Program-made: the position numbers and the translations under genes
The notes under the pieces: model-generated
Database searches by the model: none
Seen by the model: the letters and a program-made list of their open reading frames with translations, nothing else
Told to the model about the DNA's origin: nothing
NCBI RefSeq assembly: GCF_032062135.1
Contig: NC_092868.1
Span: forward strand, 45,935,075 to 45,999,074
Direction: 5' to 3'
Source: Pyxicephalus adspersus
Lineage: Eukaryota; Chordata; Amphibia; Anura; Pyxicephalidae
DNA: 64,000 bases
Part shown: in pieces, positions 1 to 10,828 of the stretch
Position numbering within the stretch: position 1 is the first letter of the stretch
Layout: the number at the start of each line of letters is the position of its first letter

Positions 1-319
1 TTAATATTAATACCGTAACACTGGGAACAATTTTGAACAAATTTTTTGTTGACTTCAATTTTTAAGCTCATTTACACTAAAATAGGTATGCTGATTCGGA
101 AAGTGCAGTTAGTTTTCTTCTATCACAACGGGTTTTTTCTCTACCACTTATAATGCGATTACTGTAGCATGGGTTTGTATAGGCAATTCATTTACACGCA
201 AGACAGTGTGGTCAGAGGTTGTGCACTGCTCTACGTAGTGAATAAGCAAAATTAATTTTTCTACTTACACACGTATTTCCTTACTTTCAGGTCATGTCTG
301 GCACTGCTGCTCTCGTTGT
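1..319. other. AT-rich flank, nothing recognised
   Basis: I see no exon, structured repeat or promoter here. It is probably part of the first RIMKLA intron or the region upstream of it. The degenerate coding repeat begins near its right edge. Confidence 0.4.
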
Positions 320-1065
320 AAGTGCCTAAACAACCCTGATTGATTTTGTTATATCTGTGGCAGTTTCCCCATTCCTAGCCAAAGGACGAACATTAGCACA
401 TTTGTAGAGCAAGCCTATTTAGCATATTTCAATGTTAAACTTGGTGATCAAGATAAGTCTTGGGCCCTTCATAAGGTGTGCAAACAGGGTGTTGAGCGTT
501 TACGGATGTGGACAAAGGTAACACGTGATAAGATGCCATTTGGTATACCTATGGTTTGGCGAGAGCCAGGAGATCATTTCAGGGACTGTTACTTTTGTAA
601 AGAGAGGCCTGTGCCTCTCCTATATATCCTTAGAATCCTGATGGATGAATGAAACACCAATCCTCGTTGAGTGCCAAAGCTTTTACGAATCATTTATGTA
701 CATCAATATAGAAATATACCGAAATCCTCTTTAAGGCTTAAGGAGGTAAGATACCTCATACAATTTGTATAAATACATGAAAAATATTTTGTAAAACTAC
801 TTTATACTATACTGTTATATTGATTATTTAATCCATTCATATCTAGCACTAACTTGAGCAAGGTTTTCAACCTTTACCTTGCCACATTAATCATCACGCA
901 TGTTTGTGTCTTTTATGATCTCCCATGGGTACGTAAGTAACTATATTCCTTTCTTGTATACACAAATAATCTGTTACTTTTTATATCATACAAATATTTT
1001 GAATGCTATATACCTACATCTATGTATGTAAATATATACAAATATATACAACCTAATGAACATCT

Positions 1066-1091
1066 GTATATATATATATATATATATATAT
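1066..1091. repeat. (TA)n microsatellite
   Basis: An uninterrupted run of alternating T and A of about 26 bp, inside the AT-rich insertion. Confidence 0.9.
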
Positions 1092-1175
1092 TCACTTGAA
1101 TTTAGGTACTTACCTGATTTGACTTACTGATTTTCTATACATATTTAGACCGTAAAGTACGTACAAAAGATATCC

Positions 1176-1206
1176 CTGAGGAAGCCTAATGGTTGCAAAA
1201 CGCGTC
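1176..1206 (+). ncRNA. Degenerate hammerhead-like motif
   Basis: CTGAGGA at 1176-1182 is followed by a short gcc...ggt hairpin, then aaaa and cgcgt, with c at the expected cleavage position (1206). The invariant G before the AAA is lost, and the flanks (tatcc and aaat) do not pair as stem I. This is a relic of the better copies at 8185 and 10081 and is unlikely to cleave. Confidence 0.35.
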
Positions 1207-1870
1207 AAATTTTTACACAAACTCTATACGTTCGGGACTTTTGCGGTTCTTTACACATTTATTTGTTTGATGACATAGAAGTACTGTGTCTAGTATATAT
1301 TACCTAGGTCCTGTAAAGTGTTAACAGGACCAAGGTAAAATACCTGATTGCGTTATGTAAATATTTTTCTTTGATACTACGTAACAAATACACATATATA
1401 TTATTTCATACAATCCCTAAGCTGTTAACTTCATTCTTTTTCTCCTTTTATACATTATATATATTTGCTTAATGAGGAGGCTCAACATATAAAGTTATTA
1501 GTGAATAGAGGGGAATACTCTTAATGAACCTACTTTTGTATAGTGAAAACTTCAGGATATAACAAGAAAAATAAATGTAACATAGAGTATCCTAGTCTAC
1601 CATCAGCTATACGCTTAGTGGCTCATTCAAATGAAATCCCAGTGCCAGTTTTCGTTACACTACCCTCTCTTGAAGAACATGATTATGGTGATGAACTAGG
1701 TGATAACGATGGTGGAGTTTGAAATTGAAGAGGACTCCGTTTCTAAGAGATTTGATCACCATGAGTGGAGTGATTTTTGGCCTATTGAAGAAGGCTTCAG
1801 AACTCCTAGCATCAGGACTGTGTGAGAAAAACTTGCTTGAAAAAGGAACAAAGGTATCATACTATCATAC

Positions 1871-2624
1871 TTTCGATGGACCATATCTCTTAGGAACGAA
1901 TACCTCTGCCCTCCTTAACAAGGGCTTTCCCTCTTAGGAACCAAATCCATTTGAAATAACTTTTACTCTTAGGAACCAAATCGCTCTGTCCTTTTTATGG
2001 AAGGGTTGTCTGTTTTAGGAACCAAATACCTCTGTCTCTTTTTCCTACATAGTTGTTCTTCTTTTCAATATTTTCAAAAAGAAAATATGAGAATATATAC
2101 AATAGAGACAAAAAAAACACACAAAAAGGCAAAAAAAATCATAAATGTAGAAATAAAAATAAAATATTGCAGAATATACATAGAAACTTTATAGATGTTC
2201 TTCTTTTTGGTTTGATGTAAAAATTTACAAAAATATCTTCTATTCAAAAAATAAAATGTAAAAAAGTATTTCTGGGTTTAAACAATATTTTTTTTCTATT
2301 AGTAGGTCTATTCCTTCTTCATAGCAAAGACTCGTCTGATATTCTTGTGGCTTTTCACTTCTCCACCAATGCCCTTTATACAGTATTTTGTGGAACTAGG
2401 GATGTATGAGAATGTTTTATGGCTCAACTGTGTAAACATGGCTGCTTCTATTCACCTTCAGAGAAGCATGGTACAAGGCAGGAGCACAATTTGGAGATTA
2501 TTGCTACTCCTAATAATTTCCTCAAGCAATATTCACATCTAAATACAAATTCACATGAAAACTACATTCTGATTTCTTTAATTGGGTCACATTTTCCTTC
2601 ATCTGTCCTTTTGTTCTGTTTCAG
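1871..2624. other. Intron before first visible RIMKLA exon, nothing recognised
   Basis: A-rich and T-rich DNA with a short local repetition near 1885-2040 (ttaggaacca...tctg, three to four times). The only functional signal is the pyrimidine tract and AG acceptor ending at 2624. Confidence 0.5.
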
Positions 2625-2855
2625 GCTTGCAGATTGATCAGAAGACAGTGACCTCTTACCCTCAGGTGATACTGGTCCGGGTCCCAACTCCTACAGTCCA
2701 GTCCGATAGTGATATAACAGTTCTGCGACACCTTGAGAAATTGGGCTGCCGTCTAGTGAATCGTCCTCAAGCTATTCTAAATTGCATAAACAAATTCTGG
2801 ACGTTTCAGGAGTTAGCTAATCATGGAATTCCTCTGCCGGATACCTTTTCTTATG
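2625..2855 (+). CDS. RIMKLA: RIMKLA internal exon (N-acetylaspartylglutamate synthase A)
   Basis: This exon encodes the stretch with [39 protein letters not shown] and PDTFSYG, which I recognise as RIMKLA rather than RIMKLB ([12 protein letters not shown] and later [11 protein letters not shown]). RIMKLA is a cytosolic ATP-grasp ligase related to bacterial RimK. It joins N-acetylaspartate to glutamate, giving the neuropeptide NAAG, and can add a second glutamate. The acceptor is gtttcag at 2624 and the donor is GTGGGT at 2856. The exon starts with the last two bases of a codon and ends with the first base of a glycine codon. The segment covers the end of the N-terminal pre-ATP-grasp domain and the start of the ATP-grasp fold. 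Exon 1, with the start codon, lies outside the window. Confidence 0.95.
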
Positions 2856-5796
2856 GTGGGTTCCCTCCTCAGGTCTGGATTATGTTCATATGTATCACTG
2901 GTTTGGACTTTTTGGTATGTGTTAAAGTATATTTTGTATTCACAAAAAAGGCAGATAATAACAATATATATATCACTGCAGAAAGATTTACTGATCTCTA
3001 CCTATTAAAAGAACTGCTATTGTGTCATTGCTTGCTCCATCTCCTCTATTTTGCCATACAACATGCATGCTTAATATGAATGTATATGTTAGCTCAGGCA
3101 TAGGTTATACAAAGGAATCATTTGCCAGGAATTGTCTGATCTCAATAACATGAGATGAGCAGATCTTTATAGGTTGACAAATTCCTGTTTGAACGTCGAT
3201 GAACAGCGATAAAACCTTCGCATTCTTGGGGATGGTGGGGAGGGGAGAGGCTAATAGGTAAAAACATCGGAAGATGGGCCCAGCTATAAAGCATCATATA
3301 CCAATAAAAAAAGCATACTATACAGAGGGGAAAGGGTTTTTTCAAGCAGCTTTGAGGGCAATATTAAAAACACAAACCCTAATAATAATAGTACAAAATA
3401 CGCAAAAACAGTCTTAGCCACTGAATGCACTGGCAGGTCATATTTGGCTTTTCCTTTTACAATTTTTTGGCTAACATATAGCAGAAGCACTTATCCTAAT
3501 CATTTCAATTTGAAAATAATAACATAACCAGTAGTAGGGCAGTATGATTTACGAATATTAGAACTAACTTTTTTTTTGGCTATATATATAATGGATCGGG
3601 TAAATGTTAGAGATCTAACATTTAGGGGGATCTCAAATAAGAGCCATCCTGCGAATAAAAGGCAGCTTCAAGAACAGGTGAACTGTAATGACTCCATTCC
3701 ATTCCAAACCTAAAAGATGCTTTATTCACATAAAATACAAATCATAAAAACCCCTAAAATACCACCGCTCAAGAAACAGTAACTTACAGTAACTGCTGAT
3801 CTTAAGTCAACCATGAAACAAAATAGACACAAAAGCCCTCAATAAAAATGAAAAACATAGTACAGGGTTTGTTGTCAAAAGCGCTCAACATCAAAGTACA
3901 TTTTCTTACTGACTCTTCCTATGTAATTTGTCAGTTTTTTTTCTTCTTTCCCTATACCAGCTTTTAGTACATTTTCACTATTGACACATGGTAATGGGGA
4001 ACCGAAACCTCATCCCTACATGTAATGGAACAAGGTCCTCTGGCAAGATGAAGATATTGATGTGCAACCCAGACAGAAAGAGCATATACATCTACATATA
4101 GTTTCCAGACATAAATGATAGTCATGTATTTCAGTACCGGGGTTTCTTTTGGCCCAGGGACAACCAATGAATATGACAACATTGGCAGTGGGACTTTGGT
4201 GATTACAGTGTAATTTACAGGTCTGAGCTGTCAATTTGACAGCCACATTCTGCACAATGCAGGAGAAAACTAAATTAAAGGAGGCAGGATAGGCTCATAC
4301 ACTATGAGAAGACTAGGCCTTATAATTAGATTTTTTATTCACCCCAAGGGTTGAGGGCAGACCCTAGGCCACACAAGTTCTTTAACACTATCCTCATAAA
4401 ACTATGTTTTTAGCTAACTAGCTTTGTACACCAAGTCATCCAGGAATAGAAAACAGCCTACTCCAAGTTGTCTTCGCAAAGTTAAAAGTGCACAATTGTC
4501 CAAATTTTATTTGTATGTTGTAATATGAACAGCACCCATTATTGTAAATACCTGAATTTGAAGGAATGTCTACATTTTTTGACCATATAGTCCAGTCAGA
4601 CAATACACAATTATTAATATCCCCCTTGCCATATATTTCTCACAGTGTATTTCTTGAGGTCACCCTACCTGTAGTCTATGCTCCAGGGAAGTATCTTCCT
4701 TTGTATTCCATTTGTTGTCCAACACCACCATTCCTGCGTTGATGAGGTTCAGGTCATTGGGTGATGTTCCAATTCAGAATAGTGATGCTCCTAAACCCCA
4801 GTAATTGAGCTACCCTCCCAAATGTCATTTATCTACAAGTATATTCTTTCTTTGGGAGAGAATAATATTTTTTCCAACACATGCAAGTGAATAGCCATCA
4901 ATATAGACTGTTCATAACCAAATTATCATTGTCCTGGTCTCACCCATGCATTATAGTCTCCATAGACTACTGTGGCATTGTGTCCACTTGCCTTGGGACA
5001 TACCTCTATAGAAGTTTACGGAGCTGTAATGTGAAGGCATGACCATAACAGTGCATCCTTAGCAGATAGATGATACCACATTCTTGGTATGGACTGTAAA
5101 AAGGATACAGTGGTGGTTCACCCCCACTCGAATTGGACAGTAAAGGAGAAGTAGGAGACTAATAAGGTCAAAAAGGTCCTAATATTCCTTTATCTGTCAG
5201 ATTTTGTCTTCGGGCTATTCTGTGTCGCCCACCCTTATCTTTCTCATGAGAACACACGGCTGGGATGAATTCACTGCACATATGGGACCTTCTAACTATT
5301 GCCCAGAGGAACCAATGAGATTTCAGATTACATATTCCCAATAAAGGTTGTGCAATAAAAAACTGAAACTTGATTGGATTTTTTAGGATGAAGTCAAATT
5401 TCTCCACTGGTCTAGTTTTTTTGTGTTTTGACTATTGATTACAGGGTTAGGTAAATGGTGGGGGCAACACTTTGCCTAGAAATGGGCTTTAAGTGCTTCT
5501 TAAGTGTTCTTGCATCTTGATGCATTAGGGATAAGTGGTAGTATGTAAAGAAAAAAAAAAGAAACCTGCAGGTACTGCCCATAAGGGTTCTTTCAGGCCA
5601 AGACATGCCAACAAAAATGGCACCTGGAATTGAACCGGCTACAAATGACATAAGGTTCTTGTCCATTCCTCCTTTGTAAATTCCAATTAAATAAGTACTA
5701 TAGGGTTTATAGGAAGGGATACAAAAGTACCAAGGTGGACATGTTTATATTCCTGTTTTTTTCTTGTATTAACATTTTGTTTTTGTAATATTTTAG
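2856..5796 (+). other. RIMKLA: RIMKLA intron, nothing recognised
   Basis: A 2.9 kb intron from GTGGGT to ttttag. Short open frames occur on both strands but none resembles a known protein. I see no clear SINE, MITE or tandem array. Confidence 0.6.
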
Positions 5797-5883
5797 GTGG
5801 CCATGATGAATTTTCAAAAATGATAGTTGCTGCAGAGCCCCTTGGGTATCCCGTGGTTGTGAAGAACACTCGAGGGCATCAAG
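5797..5883 (+). CDS. RIMKLA: RIMKLA internal exon, ATP-grasp glycine loop
   Basis: An 87-nt exon, in phase with both neighbours, encodes GHDEFSKM...[17 protein letters not shown]. The [12 protein letters not shown] stretch, completed by the next exon, corresponds to the lysine and glycine-rich ATP-binding loop of ATP-grasp ligases. The acceptor is ttttag at 5796 and the donor GTATTT at 5884. Open frames running across the exon on the minus strand are shadows. Confidence 0.95.
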
Positions 5884-8142
5884 GTATTTCCTTTTTTTTA
5901 TTTTAGAATAACTTTATATTCGAGACCAGTATATAGTACAAGTCTAAGAATATTTTTAAACATGTGTAAATATATACTTTTTAAACATGAAGTAAATATA
6001 TGGAATCTGAAGAAGATAAATACATTTGTCTATACAGTCCTTTAATCTGGCACCCCATTGCACAATACCCAGATGCTCAAAGTTCAGTGAAATATTAACA
6101 AAGACTGCTCACAAAAATACAACCAAATTGGACAATATTGGAACAGCATGGAGGTTCATCCATCCGATCTGTTGGAATGTTCATTTTTAATGCATGTCTA
6201 TTACAGCAGAGACCAATTGACTGCTAGTGCTGGTCCTCCTGTTCACAGTCTGAATTAAGTCACAGGGAGCTGATTTCAAGACATTCAGACAATTCAGGTA
6301 CTTACATTAGTTGCATTTACTTAGCTGAAAAATATTTGCTTCTATACTAGCTACATAACTCATCAAGGTTTATGGCAAGCAGATCATTTTTTTGGAATAT
6401 ACACATACAAAATACACATATTATACGTCTGGTTACAGACCCAGTCCCCCGGAATCTAAATAAACATTATTTTGCTTCATTTGAAATATGTTTGCAACAA
6501 AAAGCATAACTAAAAATGAAAGGGCCCCCAGGAGAACTTTGTATGGGAACTCTAAATGATCCTCAGCCTCCCCCAACCCAGCACATGGGGGATTCGCCTG
6601 TGAAAGCCAAGGGTGCAGCCAATGTGTCTCACCTGACAATTATTACGCTACTTTACATCTCTGCTGGAAACAGCTGGAAGCTATTATCCTCGAATCCTCT
6701 CTTTCCTGCCTTCTGGGCAATGGAGAAGGCAAGGAAGAGAAGATGTGAGGACAGCAGCCTGTACCCACCAACGTTGCCAAAGACGTGGAACAGCACAGGA
6801 AAGCTTGGCACATAAAAGTGACTCTGGCACCTTCTTGCCACAGGTCCCCTCATGTCACTATGCCTTTTTCTATGCTTGTGAGCAAATTTTTGTATCCAAT
6901 GAGTAGCACAGATAACAGTTCATAGACTGTTTTTGAGCAACGTTGCATTCATACAGTGCTATGACAAGGTCCTTTAGTATCCAAGACAAAAGGCCTATGT
7001 GCACCTTTTAGCAAAATAACTTGCAGCTTCTGCCATTTTGCACCCCTCCTGCTGAAGCACCCAAAATGTTCACCTTTCTTCCTTTGGCCTGGCTCTGTAG
7101 ATGCAATTAAAGTTTATTTGAGTTGCAGTCAAAACAAGACAAACACGGCCATTTTAAGTGTCATTCAATTGACCAGTGTTGAATTTTAATGAAAAATTAT
7201 CTGCTTGACAAGCACACCTTTCTACCAGTGCTTCTCACCGAGTTTTGTAATATCCCTTTGTGTACAATTCTTTATTTGAAGTTTATCTTACCAGTTAACC
7301 AGGTTAATAAAAATTGTAAAGGGAGCTCCAAGTTCTGATAATGTGTAATGATAGATGTTGTTATTTTAAGATATACCATGGAGATGAGTCATGGACAAAT
7401 AAGTTATTTTCAACAGCGATGAGTCACCAGCCATACAATAACAGGAGATATAATCTCTTCGTTCAGCTCCCGTGTTACGGTTGCTTCCACTGTGACTGGC
7501 ACATAAGAATAACTGAAAAAACATGGACTCTGAAGAGAGTAATACAATTCTCCATTGATAAAATTATAACTGAGAGTGCACAGCAGCTGTTACAAAACTG
7601 GAAAAGAGGTCAACAAGTCGGGTCCCCTGGGAGTTATATAGTATGTGAAATGGGAAGTGGAGAGCAGTTAGGTCTGAGATAATGAAAAATAAGACTAATG
7701 TAGCTTCCTTCTCATTTTTAGATACTGTGACATACCCATGATGTAGGGACCTTTGAGTATTTTCCTAGAAGTTTAGGCCTCCCCCTTTCTTGGATAGAGT
7801 TCTATCAAAAGTGGTGCACAAAAATCATTCTCAAAGGAAATTTGAAACTAAAAGGTTGATTAGCAAAAAATAAAGCAGAATGGTGAGTGGAAGAATGAAA
7901 TGAAAGAAATGAAATGAAAGAAATGGCACTTGAGCATTCAATATCAGGGTTCAAGACATGTGAAGCTAGACTGCATGGGATTGTGGGGGTGGTCATGGCC
8001 TCTGTCAGGCTCAAATAGTAATTGGAAGTGCATTAGAGCAGTGTTTCTCAACCAGGTTTCTGTGGAGCCTCAGGGTTCTTCCACAGGTTGCTAGGGGTTC
8101 ATTGAGCAAGGAGCAGGTTGTGCCTTTCGGGTCAGATTACCT

Positions 8143-8489
8143 GACTTTTTACCCACAATATACAGATCTTAAGCTTAAGCTCCCCTGAGGAAGCCTAGAA
8201 AGGCGAAACACGTTGGGACCGCATAAGAGGTTTACAGTTAATAGCTAGGAACACCACTGTCTAGTGAAATATATCTTGGTCGGTAAAAAATTTGAGTCAC
8301 CAGACCGAATATACATTTTCTATTACGTGTGTACAACAGTTATGTATTACTTTGGTTTTATACTAATACATAATTAATCTTTCAACCAAAAACCTCTTTC
8401 TTTCTCTTGTATTTCTTGTGTATTGTAAACACATATAGAGGTAGCTCAATACTTACTTGAAAAGGAGGACTAGTAACACCCTTACTATA
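8143..8489 (+). mobile_element. Hammerhead-bearing insert inside the family B element
   Basis: About 350 bp interrupts an otherwise alignable family B element. It includes the motif at 8181-8218 and shares its 3' part with the insertion at 608-1560. No open frame is present, so it would be non-autonomous. Penelope-like retroelements are the known vertebrate carriers of such motifs; this assignment is inference. Confidence 0.45.
8181..8218 (+). ncRNA. Hammerhead-ribozyme-like motif with matching stem I
   Basis: Stem I is tccc (8181-8184) pairing with ggga (8215-8218). The core CTGAGGA (8185-8191) fits CUGANGA. Stem II is gcc/ggc (8193-8195 with 8202-8204), followed by GAAA (8205-8208), a very short stem III sequence acacgt, and t at the cleavage position 8214. 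One extra A (8192) lies between the core and stem II and may weaken it. The tiny stem III is typical of motifs that work as dimers. Confidence 0.5.
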
Positions 8490-9034
8490 TCTGTAGGGGT
8501 GACAGGCTTCCCACTGGCCAACAATGTAAGAAGCATTCTTCCCAGTGACCACCACACTAAATTAGCTGTAGCTGTAGATATAGAAGTATTTCCCTGAATA
8601 CCTGAAAGTTATTTCAAGGTATTCCCCCATGGTGAAAAAGCCTAGAAACATTGTATTAGATTGTCGTCTGGCCCATATGAAGTTTGTAGGGCCCCACAGT
8701 GCCCAATTTTCTTGTCGTCTCAGATCCTCCATACCTGAGGCCTGAACAGTCAGCTGTTGAACCAAACTTCCCCGTCTCTTTCTAAACTATGAAAGCTGCC
8801 ATTGATAATTGAGTTTTTGAAGGTGCAAGCCTTGAGGCTTTTATCCTCATCATGGCATTTCTGACCATTTAAAACTACCATGTCCATTGGGAAGAATTGC
8901 ATTCTTGTAATAAAGGAGTCTCCCTGTCTATCTGTCCTGTGTGTTGAAATGCCACTTATGTCCTTACTAGTTATACTAGAACTTGCATCTATTCCTATTT
9001 GTCCATATAACATTCAATTTTGTTTTTTCTGCAG

Positions 9035-9238
9035 GTAAAGCAGTGTTTCTTGCTCGGGATAAACATCATCTGCTGGACATATCTCACCTGGTACGCCATG
9101 ATGCCCCATATCTCTTTCAGAAGTATGTAAAGGAATCACATGGGAAAGATGTACGTGTGGTAATTGTTGGTGACCAAGTGATCGGATCCATGCTCCGCTG
9201 TTCTACAGATGGCAGAATGCAGAGCAACTGCTGCTTAG
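9035..9238 (+). CDS. RIMKLA: RIMKLA internal exon, central ATP-grasp region
   Basis: A 204-nt exon encodes [49 protein letters not shown] and [12 protein letters not shown]. These are the central strands of the ATP-grasp domain, including the nucleotide-contacting QKY segment. The acceptor is ctgcag at 9034 and the donor GTAAGT at 9239. Phase agrees with the exons on both sides, giving LGGVGATF across the junction with 12496. Confidence 0.96.
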
Positions 9239-9706
9239 GTAAGTGGAGACCAATGTCACTGGGGTTCAGGGGACTTTTACCACCTCTATCTCTAGGAAAA
9301 TTATTGAGGGAGCAATTTGGTGCTTTTATTTAAAATAGAAATATATCCAAGCACTAGTTGATGTTCGTGCTTGTGCAGTGATGCAAGAACATTAACGTGG
9401 GTTATGCCATTTTGAATGAACTGTCAATACACCTATTGCTACAAAAACCACACATGAACCACACATGCTGTGCAGATGGGTCGTCTTAGTATGCTGGTGT
9501 GACATTCAGAATAAATTACAACCCAGAACATCAATGGAGTACAGTAGTGTGAACATAAAATCATTTACAGGTTTTAATGTGTTACCATAAATAAAATTTA
9601 ATTTCAATATTTTAAAATGCTGAGCTTTTAAAAAATGATCTGCTATAAGGGTCCTTGCTTGGGAACTTCCAGATAGCAATGCTATGTCTTTGAAGAAGAA
9701 AAATAC

Positions 9707-10297
9707 GGGACTTTAACGGCAGTGGATTTATAAAAAGTTATCATATACCTTTTATTTCCTTCATTAAGAAACAACACATTTGGTGTCACAGAGGATAGCG
9801 GTTCTTCTTACGATTTAAGTGCAAGTCCGTTGGATGGAATCATATGATTAAATCTAGTTTTTGGAGATAATTATTTATTATCACTCCATAATGGAGTGAG
9901 TATTACCAATAATATCTGGAGAAGTACTAAATATCGTTGTGGAGAACATATATGGGACACTGCCATCTCTCTGTGTGTTGTGATTTTAATTCTGCCTTTT
10001 GCCTACCTTCATACCAAGAGAGTAAGCATACTGCAACAAGTTTTGTGCTGATACACCTACTAGATGTACCAATTACATCCCTGAAGAAGCGGACACAGTC
10101 TACGAAATACGTTGGATGAGCTTATCATATGTAATATGTACAATGTATCTAGCGCATGTATGCTAACAATGTTGATTAATTCTTTCTGAAACTTGGTATA
10201 AGGGAAGAGGCATGTATATTTTTTACCTGTTGTTTCCTAATGAAGGAAATAAAAGGTATATGATAACTTTTTATAAATCCACTGCCATTAAAGTCCC
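9707..10297 (+). mobile_element. 591-bp element with 69-bp inverted arms and hammerhead-like motif
   Basis: Left arm 9707-9775 (starting gggactttaacggcag) and right arm 10229-10297 (ending ctgccattaaagtccc) are inverted copies with two mismatches in 69 bases by my alignment. The hammerhead-like motif at 10076-10118 lies between them. There is no coding capacity. Penelope-like elements are known both for hammerhead motifs and for partly inverted terminal copies, so a non-autonomous or truncated member is the best guess. A foldback DNA element is the alternative. Confidence 0.6.
10076..10118 (+). ncRNA. Hammerhead-ribozyme-like motif, best stem I
   Basis: Stem I is catcc (10076-10080) paired perfectly with ggatg (10114-10118). 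The core is CTGAAGA (10081-10087). Stem II is gcggac/gtctac (10089-10094 with 10098-10103), with a C-A mismatch and a G-U pair. GAAA is at 10104-10107, the short stem III sequence is atacgt, and t is the cleavage base at 10113. An extra A (10088) follows the core, as at 8192. Confidence 0.5.
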
Positions 10298-10783
10298 CTT
10301 TTTTTCTTGTTCTTGTATTCTTCAATGTATATTGGGGATGTTGACAGGATTACAAATGTTAGAAGACCAGACAATATTAATGATAAAAAATGCTATGTCT
10401 TTGTTACTGCATCCTCACCCTGCCTAGTGGGCTTCTGATGAGACCTACTGGTTTCAGTACACATGGTCTACTGTTGTCACCATCAGGAAAACCCATCCTT
10501 GAGAAATTCCAAGCATGTTGAAAGCCCGTGTCTGCAAAAACGGTGCAGGAGACCACCAGCACTGAGATACTGCAAAGGATACAAATACATAAACTGAACG
10601 TATGCATACAATATATGCCCTAATAAATAATATTTTTTGTAATAGCTTAAACTGCTAAATTTTGCAAATCCGAAAAGGTCAAGCTAAGCTCTTCTTTCCA
10701 TTTTACATTTAAATAAATAGAGATTTCATCCTTACAAAAAAAAATTTGGATGAAAGTTTAATGCAATAGAACATTTAATAGTT

Positions 10784-10786
<3 letters not shown>

Positions 10787-10828
<42 letters not shown>
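10787..10828. repeat. (TA)n microsatellite
   Basis: About 42 bp of alternating T and A with a single TG interruption near 10811. Confidence 0.9.

Larger units (their letters stand above)
608..1560 (+). mobile_element. Insertion splitting the coding repeat, with hammerhead-like motif
   Basis: About 0.95 kb of AT-rich DNA separates the two halves of coding-repeat copy 1, so it was probably inserted after that copy. It contains a TA microsatellite and, at 1176-1206, a sequence related to the hammerhead-like motifs at 8185 and 10081. Its 3' part (tgtctagt...atatat..., then gaggaggctcaac near 1480) resembles the segment after the motif at 8185 (gaggtagctcaat near 8440), so the two belong to one family. 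Exact ends are not visible. Confidence 0.45.
320..1870 (+). pseudogene. Decayed coding repeat of unnamed family, copy 1
   Basis: A reading frame from 320 to about 607, broken by one TGA, encodes a cysteine-rich start (CYICG), then LGDQDKSWAL, MPFGIPMVWREPGDH and DCYFC. The frame is lost near 607 and resumes at 1561-1722 with EYPSLPSAIRLVAHSNEIPV. It continues after a frame change as ELLASGLCEKNLL...GT near 1800-1850. The same succession of motifs appears on the minus strand at 20660-22250, so this is one repeated protein family. I recall similar uncharacterised proteins in several copies in fish, frogs and arthropods, which suggests a mobile origin, but I cannot assign a transposase class. 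The copy is dead: it has a stop, a frameshift and an insertion of about 0.95 kb. Confidence 0.6.
8039..8655 (+). mobile_element. hAT-like MITE (family B), interrupted by an insert
   Basis: The left end cagtgtttctcaacc and following sequence match the family B copy at 46183-46463, as does the right half from about 8490 (gtgaca..., gaccaccacactaa, cctgaaagttatttcaagg). The right end, cctagaaacattg, is a degenerate inverted match to the left end. The middle, about 8143-8489, is foreign to this family and carries the hammerhead-like motif, so family B was here first. Confidence 0.6.
5884..9034 (+). other. RIMKLA: RIMKLA intron with a nested repeat
   Basis: A 3.15 kb intron. The left 2.1 kb contains nothing I can name, including an open frame at 7341-7682 without recognisable motifs. 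The right part holds a hAT-like element at 8039-8655, split by a hammerhead-bearing insert. The acceptor is ttttttctgcag at 9034. Confidence 0.6.

Noticed and set aside
2345..2637. Two overlapping short open frames before the first visible RIMKLA exon
   Set aside because: They sit in the intron just upstream of the acceptor at 2624; neither joins RIMKLA in phase or shows a first-exon signature.
7341..7682. 113-codon open frame in a RIMKLA intron
   Set aside because: Composition looks random, with no motif and no splice signals in phase with RIMKLA.
10404..10607. 67-codon minus-strand open frame with a hydrophobic start
   Set aside because: Looks like a signal peptide by composition, but there is no supporting gene context and it lies in the RIMKLA intron next to a mobile element.
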